From Terriglobia bacterium (GTDB lineage: Bacteria; Acidobacteriota; Terriglobia; Terriglobales; Acidobacteriaceae), in the NCBI GenBank assembly GCA_020072645.1, contig JAIQGK010000003.1, positions 310,001 to 374,000 of the forward strand: a stretch of 64,000 nucleotides of DNA, given 5' to 3'. Positions 58,991 to 64,000 of this stretch are shown in pieces. Below the pieces are notes generated by a model. That model was not told where the DNA came from. It made no database searches and saw nothing but the letters and a program-made list of their open reading frames with translations. The position numbers and the translations under genes were made by a program. Position 1 is the stretch's first letter, and each line of letters begins with the position of its first letter.

Positions 58991-61971
58991 TAGAAGCCCA
59001 AACCTTTCTTTCGGGCGAGCAACCCGTCTATCCACCGCTTTTCTTGACTGCTCGACGGATAGAGGTACGAAAGCACCTGCGCCAGCCGCCAGAACCGCTC
59101 ATCACGTCCCACACCTTCATCTACCAGGAAGCGGCGCAATGCTTCACCGCGACCTGCAGCGAACAGAATCATGGACTGATGTACTCGGTCCAAGGCCGTC
59201 GTGCCCAGGCTTGGAGCTCCCTTCGCACCCCATGTGCCAGCCACTTCTGCTTGCTCCAACTCCGCTACGAATCCGAGTTGCATTTGAGGTGCTTTCTTTT
59301 TTCGCGACGGTGCCATGCTGTCGCCTTCCTCATTTCCGAAGAGTTTTCGCGTGCGCTCTGCAACCGGCAGCAAGCGGGCGGTCTCGCCTTTGATTTCCAC
59401 CAAAGACGTTAGTGATTCGAGGCGCGCACCGAGCCCTTGGGCGATCTTTCTGGCTGCATCGAATTCCAGCACGTACCCTTTCGGCATGTTGCCACCCGTT
59501 TCTGATTCCTCTTCTTCCTGTGCTTCCTCCCCAGCAGCGCCCCCCTTGCCATTCTGTCCAGCGGACAGTGTCCAAAGCCACATTGCAGTTAGCCGCGCAT
59601 CCTCTTCGAAGCCACTCGCGTCAGCGCCTTTGAAAACTACAGTGAGAGCTTCCTTGGCAACGCCGGCCCAGACATACTCCAAGTATTCCTTAAGCGTGAC
59701 AGTCTCCCCACTGGCTTTATCCACACGCGAGTAGCGGGAGAAGATTTCTAGGGCCGGACCGAGGCAAGCGAAGATCGCGTCCGCCCCAACAACCCCTTCT
59801 TCGGATAGTCGTGGCATCCATTCGTGGATTCGTCGAGGCAACTCCTGCAATACGTCACGCCAGTCCCCAATGTTCTCCGTTCGTGAGGTATTCTCGTAAT
59901 TCTCTCGGGGGCGACAAACGAGATGGACGGATGAAGCAAGTACGGCTGAATCTTGAGCGCGCAGCCGACTCGACATCTCAGTATCAATCGGCCAAGAAGC
60001 AGAGACAACCCAGCCTGCTTCGACTAATGCGCCGAGCATCGCCTCCCAACCGGCCGTAGACTTGTTAGCAAAAACAACAACACCGATGCCGGATGGCTTT
60101 GTATAGCGACGTCCCTCAGACATCGCCACTGTCATCATTCGCTCGAAAAAGCTGCGGTCCTTGTGACGATACATTGCGGCCCGGTGTGCAAGGGTCACGC
60201 ACTCGTCAGCTTTGGGCGACAGCGGCTCACCGAAAAGTTGTGGGTGAACCTCGAGAAGCATACGGCGCAACCAAACGTAGAAATAATCTGATAAGTCGGC
60301 ATAAGGGATCGCATCGTAATAGGGTGGATCTGTTACGAGAGCATCAACAGAATCGTCCGGCAACGGATGCTTTGTTGCGGAGGATTGTTCAACTGTTCCA
60401 GATGACCCTTGAAGGCTCACCAAATTTTCAAGCACCACGCAGAACGAATCTACATACTGAGCGAGGTCACCCGTGCTTCGGCCAAATGGATACGCTTCGG
60501 CGAAATCCCAAACCATAGGGATTGCCTGACGTCCAAACATGTCTACCAATGTTTCGCCCGTGGGCTTCCAACGACAGCAGGACGAGTTGTATTGAGCGAC
60601 CTTCCCAACTACTAGGGCGAGACACGTAGCAACCGCCTCTGCAAATTCTGAGTCCGTCTTTCTGAGTGCTTCGTGCGCTTCACGAATCAGCTTTGTCAAT
60701 GTGGTCATGAGCAAAGCTTGCCGTGGACTGAACAGGTCTCCCCACGCACGCATTCCATAGAGCACCACATTGAAGAAACCTCGGAGGTGATTGAGCTCTT
60801 CGGTTGGGATCAGTGAATTGCCGTTGAACGTTAGATCTTTTTCCCTGTTGTAGAGGTCTCTCGCACTTTCAAACTGCCGAAGTTCATCATGGGTAGGTCG
60901 GCGGTAATACTTTCCAACTTCGCCCGCTTTCGCTAATCCGACAGCCAGAAGCTTAGCTTCAGCTGCGCCGCCATGCCTCTCGGAAAGCTGCTGTCGGATG
61001 TGCTCGACGGGCGTCGTGTAACCGCAAACAGGGCAGGTGGCTGCTCCCTGCTTTGATGTCCCGCCACCGACAGAATTTGCCGAAGTAGGAGAAATGACTT
61101 CGACATCCACCTCTTTTTTCTGTGGGTTCTTCACAAAGGATAGAGCTACTCCCCGTGTCGCTTTTTGGCGAAGCCATAACGAACGCAAAAGCGGAAACCG
61201 GTAACCACACGCCGGACCTTCACATGTGACGGTTCTTGCCCAGAAGAACACAAGTCGGTTCTCGCTGCTGTCTTCCGTGAAGTAGTTGTCGCGCAATACT
61301 CGTTCCAAATCTGCTCGTAGGGTAGCGGCAGATTCTCGCACCTGGTCAACAAGGCGTTGGCCGTACTTAGGAGCATATTCAAGAGCGACCTTGTTGAGCA
61401 GAACTGGGAGAGGGTTGAGGTCGCTAGCAAAAGCGTCTGCCCCCACGCGCAGTGCTTCGAGCGGAATAGATCCGCCGCCGGCAAATGGGTCCGCCAGGAG
61501 CGGGCGAGTGCCAGGTGCGCCGCCCAATCCCTCGTGCGCAGACTGGGTGAGGGCACGGCTGGTGTCGAGATATTCGGGAACCGCGGAATTGTCCCAATTG
61601 GAAAAATCGGCGATGAAATCCAAAAGTGCCTTTTGCAATTGCCTATTGTCGTTCAGCTTGCCAGGATCGTTTTGAAAAGTGAGAAACCGTTCATAGCTCT
61701 CGTGCGTGAGCAGTTTGAGGTGATTCTTTGCCCATTTGGCCATCAGTTGACGAGCTGTCTGTCGGAAACTCTCGGGGCACAATGGATCTGCCGGATCAGG
61801 CCAGAGTGAGGCGCAGATGACAGCACGACAAGCAGCGAGTGGACGCCTGGCCCACCAAATGTGCAGTGTCGAGATATGCCCATGGCGAATGCTCTTCTCG
61901 CGCCGAGCGTGCTCCGAGATGCGCTTGATCGGGAGGTCAACCTCAATGAGTCGTTTGGGTTGGGCAATCAC
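58990..61971 (-). CDS. DUF1156-containing adenine-type DNA methylase
   Basis: A 993-residue protein. The N-terminus is the DUF1156 signature (LIEVDLPIKRISEHARREKS, HISTLHIWWARRPLAACRAV). SAM motif I is DPFAGGGSIPLEALRVGADA, and catalytic motif IV DPPYYD is in ALVTDPPYYDAIPYADLSDY. A Cys4 zinc motif (CPVCGYTTP with CEGPACGYRF) is also present. It is an amino-methyltransferase expected to mark host DNA. GTG start inside a GTGA overlap with the AAA gene stop. Confidence 0.88.
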   Translation of the reverse strand: MIAQPKRLIEVDLPIKRISEHARREKSIRHGHISTLHIWWARRPLAACRAVICASLWPDPADPLCPESFRQTARQLMAKWAKNHLKLLTHESYERFLTFQNDPGKLNDNRQLQKALLDFIADFSNWDNSAVPEYLDTSRALTQSAHEGLGGAPGTRPLLADPFAGGGSIPLEALRVGADAFASDLNPLPVLLNKVALEYAPKYGQRLVDQVRESAATLRADLERVLRDNYFTEDSSENRLVFFWARTVTCEGPACGYRFPLLRSLWLRQKATRGVALSFVKNPQKKEVDVEVISPTSANSVGGGTSKQGAATCPVCGYTTPVEHIRQQLSERHGGAAEAKLLAVGLAKAGEVGKYYRRPTHDELRQFESARDLYNREKDLTFNGNSLIPTEELNHLRGFFNVVLYGMRAWGDLFSPRQALLMTTLTKLIREAHEALRKTDSEFAEAVATCLALVVGKVAQYNSSCCRWKPTGETLVDMFGRQAIPMVWDFAEAYPFGRSTGDLAQYVDSFCVVLENLVSLQGSSGTVEQSSATKHPLPDDSVDALVTDPPYYDAIPYADLSDYFYVWLRRMLLEVHPQLFGEPLSPKADECVTLAHRAAMYRHKDRSFFERMMTVAMSEGRRYTKPSGIGVVVFANKSTAGWEAMLGALVEAGWVVSASWPIDTEMSSRLRAQDSAVLASSVHLVCRPRENYENTSRTENIGDWRDVLQELPRRIHEWMPRLSEEGVVGADAIFACLGPALEIFSRYSRVDKASGETVTLKEYLEYVWAGVAKEALTVVFKGADASGFEEDARLTAMWLWTLSAGQNGKGGAAGEEAQEEEESETGGNMPKGYVLEFDAARKIAQGLGARLESLTSLVEIKGETARLLPVAERTRKLFGNEEGDSMAPSRKKKAPQMQLGFVAELEQAEVAGTWGAKGAPSLGTTALDRVHQSMILFAAGRGEALRRFLVDEGVGRDERFWRLAQVLSYLYPSSSQEKRWIDGLLARKKGLGF

Positions 61972-63428
61972 TTTTTCCGGCTCGCTTCCTGCAGCTGACC
62001 AACGAGCGCGGCAGCTAACGTCTCAGGTACTGATTTAGCGTAAACTCGGGCCAACTCCCAGACTAAAGCCTCTTCGGCGACAGCGAGATGGTGCGCGAGT
62101 CTGGTGCACCATTGATGGTGGTCCACGCCATGTAGACCAGCAGAAAAATCGCCTAAATCCGTCCCGTACTGCACCTGGACAAAGGCACGGACTGCAGCAC
62201 TGGCAAACAGCTCCTTTTCGGGTGGCAGCGTTCCGGGAAGAGCGAATATATTTTCCTTCGGCGTTGGTTGTTTGTCTCCATCCAAAACTACCGCGACTGG
62301 CAAGCCGGCTTCTGCAACGGTCCGAATGGTCGTTTTCAGGTCTTCTGCCCCGCGCTCAGCGGCATAGATTCCGGTCGTCGATAATGCTGTCGGGTTTATC
62401 CGTCGTATCAGTTCAGTCAAGATCGCCCGCGCGACATCGTCTTCGACTAGCACATTGAGTGCTTTGTCGTACCCCTTTGACATCAGGCTCTTCGCTTCGA
62501 TTGAAGTAAGGCCATAAACGACCTTTATACCGCTCGATGAATTGTGGATATACACAGTCGATAAAGACGGCAGGGCAGCGAGCAGTGGGTCGCTGTGTGT
62601 TGTTAGAAAAATCTGGTGACCGCGGCGAGTCGCGACGTCAACCAAGAAATTACCAAACTCGCGTTGCGCGTGAGGGTGCAGTGATGTTTCTGGCTCCTCA
62701 ATCAGGACACAGCTTTGTTGCGGCAATGCTTCGAGGCTGGTAACGAGATATTGAATACGCCCTTCGCCGCACCCCATATGCGCTTCTGAATACATATTGC
62801 CCCCGCGCTTTACCGAAACGACGGCTTTTGACCGGTCGGAATAAGAAACTGTATGCCGCTGCATATCGTCATACGACTGGTCCATGATTCTGCAGGTCCA
62901 CTTCTTGATGTGTTCAGCAACGCCTTCGGAACTGTCAACCTTCAGCTTCGACGCATACCGGACAATAAAATCACGCATTTCGATTCGCGGAAGGTACAGG
63001 CCCACACCCGCGAATTGCGTAGGTCGCTCAAGGCGCCTTCGGTATCCAGACCAGTTGGACTTTGCCGCGTTACGAGAAATAGTCAGTTGTTTCAGGCTGT
63101 GATCCTTCTGCCAGAACTTGTATTCGACTCTCGCGTCCATCTTGAATGGGGAGGGGTCCAATGTGCCAACGACTAGGAAATCCTTGATGTAGTAAGAAAG
63201 GGCGAATTTCGGGTTATTTCTGTACGCGACAGCTGCAAGCTGAAGGAGGGTTGATTTTCCTGTACCGTTTATCCCGCAAAAAGCCGTGATTGGACTCTTA
63301 ACCTCGACGGTCGTATCGGCGTGGCAGCGAAAGCCATATACTCTCATTTGCGTCAGCACCGTGCCGAAATTATCAAAGCGATTCGTTTCAACAAATTTTG
63401 CCTGCAACACAGACCGCGGGTCACTCAT
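61968..63428 (-). CDS. AAA ATPase with OLD-like TOPRIM C-terminus
   Basis: A 486-residue protein. Walker A FCGINGTGKSTLLQLAAV (about residue 53), an ABC-type GCGEGRIQYLVTSLEALPQQ, and VLIEEPETSLHPHAQREFGN with the Walker B acids. The C-terminal region has TOPRIM-like acids (LNVLVEDDVARAIL and VVLDGDKQ). This is the OLD-family nuclease layout. The start overlaps the helicase stop (ATGA at 63425) and the stop overlaps the methylase start, so all are coupled. Likely the effector or a DNA-sensing subunit of the operon; nuclease activity is inferred from the TOPRIM pattern. Confidence 0.78.
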   Translation of the reverse strand: MSDPRSVLQAKFVETNRFDNFGTVLTQMRVYGFRCHADTTVEVKSPITAFCGINGTGKSTLLQLAAVAYRNNPKFALSYYIKDFLVVGTLDPSPFKMDARVEYKFWQKDHSLKQLTISRNAAKSNWSGYRRRLERPTQFAGVGLYLPRIEMRDFIVRYASKLKVDSSEGVAEHIKKWTCRIMDQSYDDMQRHTVSYSDRSKAVVSVKRGGNMYSEAHMGCGEGRIQYLVTSLEALPQQSCVLIEEPETSLHPHAQREFGNFLVDVATRRGHQIFLTTHSDPLLAALPSLSTVYIHNSSSGIKVVYGLTSIEAKSLMSKGYDKALNVLVEDDVARAILTELIRRINPTALSTTGIYAAERGAEDLKTTIRTVAEAGLPVAVVLDGDKQPTPKENIFALPGTLPPEKELFASAAVRAFVQVQYGTDLGDFSAGLHGVDHHQWCTRLAHHLAVAEEALVWELARVYAKSVPETLAAALVGQLQEASRKK

Positions 63429-64000
63429 TCAGCAGCCTCAACGATTTCGTTTGCGCCCACGTAGTAATGCTCAACTCGCACGATGGGTTCCCAACCCAAC
63501 CGCGCCGGCTCTTGCACGATGTGAAGTTCAGCCTTCGACCCGCAATTGAAAACCACATATAACCAGTAATCCCGCTTCAGGCGCTCGGCAGTCTTGTATT
63601 CATTGGCTGTCAGCGCGACTTCACCGACACCCGCACGGCCCTTCACTTCAATAAACCGAACATCGGTAAACGTCTTCGCGTCGTGCGGGTGCGGCTTCCG
63701 TGAGATCAAGTCAAAACCACGATTTTCCGCCTCTACACTTTCAACTACCCAACCCCGGGCAATCTCGTACCGTTTTACTTCTTCTACGGCAACTCTCTCG
63801 ATCTCCTCATCCCGAACCATTGGCGCAATTCCCGGCGCATCTCGTTCGGGATGCGGCAAGACCCAGGCCCGCCCAAGGTGCTGGATGTCACCGATGGTGC
63901 ATTGCTTCTCGTTCCGCAATTCCGCTCGGCGGTTCTCCAGGCGATTGTTCAACTCATCGAGGTGTGCCTCGGAAAGAGCGATGTTTCCATCGAGCCCTGG
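63425..64000 (-). CDS. DUF3883 domain at C-terminus of a helicase-type protein, 5' end outside window
   Basis: The frame is open to the window edge, so only the last 191 residues are seen. The first part is a coiled, charged stretch (LDELNNRLENRRAELRNEKQ) then DIQHLGRAWVLPHPERD, a segment I know from the end of large SNF2/DEAD helicases. The DUF3883 domain follows (ARGWVVESVEAENRGFDLIS, RFIEVKGRAGVGEVALTANE, YWLYVVFNC), a PD-(D/E)XK-related fold with Asp in GFDLIS and ExK in IEVKG. As the most upstream gene seen, it is probably the helicase of the DUF1156/DUF499 system. Confidence 0.75.
   Translation of the reverse strand, partial: PGLDGNIALSEAHLDELNNRLENRRAELRNEKQCTIGDIQHLGRAWVLPHPERDAPGIAPMVRDEEIERVAVEEVKRYEIARGWVVESVEAENRGFDLISRKPHPHDAKTFTDVRFIEVKGRAGVGEVALTANEYKTAERLKRDYWLYVVFNCGSKAELHIVQEPARLGWEPIVRVEHYYVGANEIVEAAE

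Noticed and set aside
55622-64000. BREX or DISARM assignment of the defence operon
   Set aside because: No PglZ, BrxL, BrxA/B or DrmA/B/C-like proteins are visible; DUF1156 plus DUF499 define a different gene set.
1-64000. CRISPR arrays, tRNA and rRNA genes
   Set aside because: Looked for regularly spaced repeats, cloverleaf ends and conserved rRNA stretches; none seen.

Overview
This is 64 kb of ordinary bacterial DNA at moderately high GC. It probably comes from a soil or sediment Acidobacteriota of the Terriglobia type. The main clues are a 1080-residue TonB-dependent receptor with an N-terminal carboxypeptidase-regulatory domain and a C-terminal Phe, an ECF sigma gene followed by a long coiled-coil anti-sigma gene, CHAT-TPR proteins and HipA_2 kinases. 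That assignment is inference. I see no rRNA, tRNA or CRISPR array. The window is mostly accessory DNA made of several independent modules.

(1) 0.6-5.0 kb: a Recombinases-In-Trio (RIT) element with three overlapping tyrosine recombinase genes between 36-bp inverted repeats. It sits inside a HipA_2-type kinase gene. Joining the two gene halves at a shared 6-bp repeat restores one open frame, so the target gene can be reconstructed.

(2) 5.0-20.3 kb: a long co-directional plasmid/ICE-like operon. It opens with two tandem hairpins sharing a loop sequence. Its genes encode a DUF6876 protein, a SWIM zinc-finger protein, a GHKL (HSP90-type) ATPase, a DUF6094 methyltransferase-like protein, an SNF2-type helicase, a DUF932 protein, and the PRTRC components E, C, F, B and ThiF (E1-like). 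A HEPN-like gene and a convergent PD-(D/E)XK-like DUF6602 gene interrupt the operon between E and C. PRTRC ParB, A (JAB) and D are not in the window.

(3) 20.4-30.2 kb: housekeeping and hypothetical genes, including a quinone oxidoreductase, exonuclease III and two VOC-fold proteins. Two genes here (a PPC/DUF296 protein and a response regulator) are frameshifted.

(4) 30.2-41.2 kb: a lasso-peptide locus. On the + strand lie an ECF sigma gene, an anti-sigma gene, a TonB-dependent receptor and an S9 peptidase resembling lasso isopeptidases. Converging on it is a - strand operon in the order B (PqqD-like RRE fused to a transglutaminase-like protease), C (asparagine-synthetase-like cyclase) and A (40-residue precursor). 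A decayed duplicate of the precursor region follows. The logic resembles the isopeptidase/TonB lasso clusters of Proteobacteria, in which the product is taken up and then linearised.

(5) 41.6-53.1 kb: a CHAT-TPR protein beside a sigma-like/anti-sigma-like pair, a double-XRE regulator, a near-identical 17-bp element at two loci, tandem small paralogues, an unlisted 40-residue secreted peptide ahead of two membrane-protein genes, and a 673-residue secreted protein with a strong terminator.

(6) 53.4-55.6 kb: an ATP-dependent DNA ligase, then decaying HNH and DUF72 genes that run into each other.

(7) 55.6-64.0 kb: a tightly coupled - strand operon that looks like a methylase-based phage defence system. 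In transcription order it encodes a DUF3883 helicase C-terminus (cut by the window edge), an AAA/OLD-like ATPase with TOPRIM-like motifs, a DUF1156 DNA methylase, a small unknown protein and a DUF499 ATPase.
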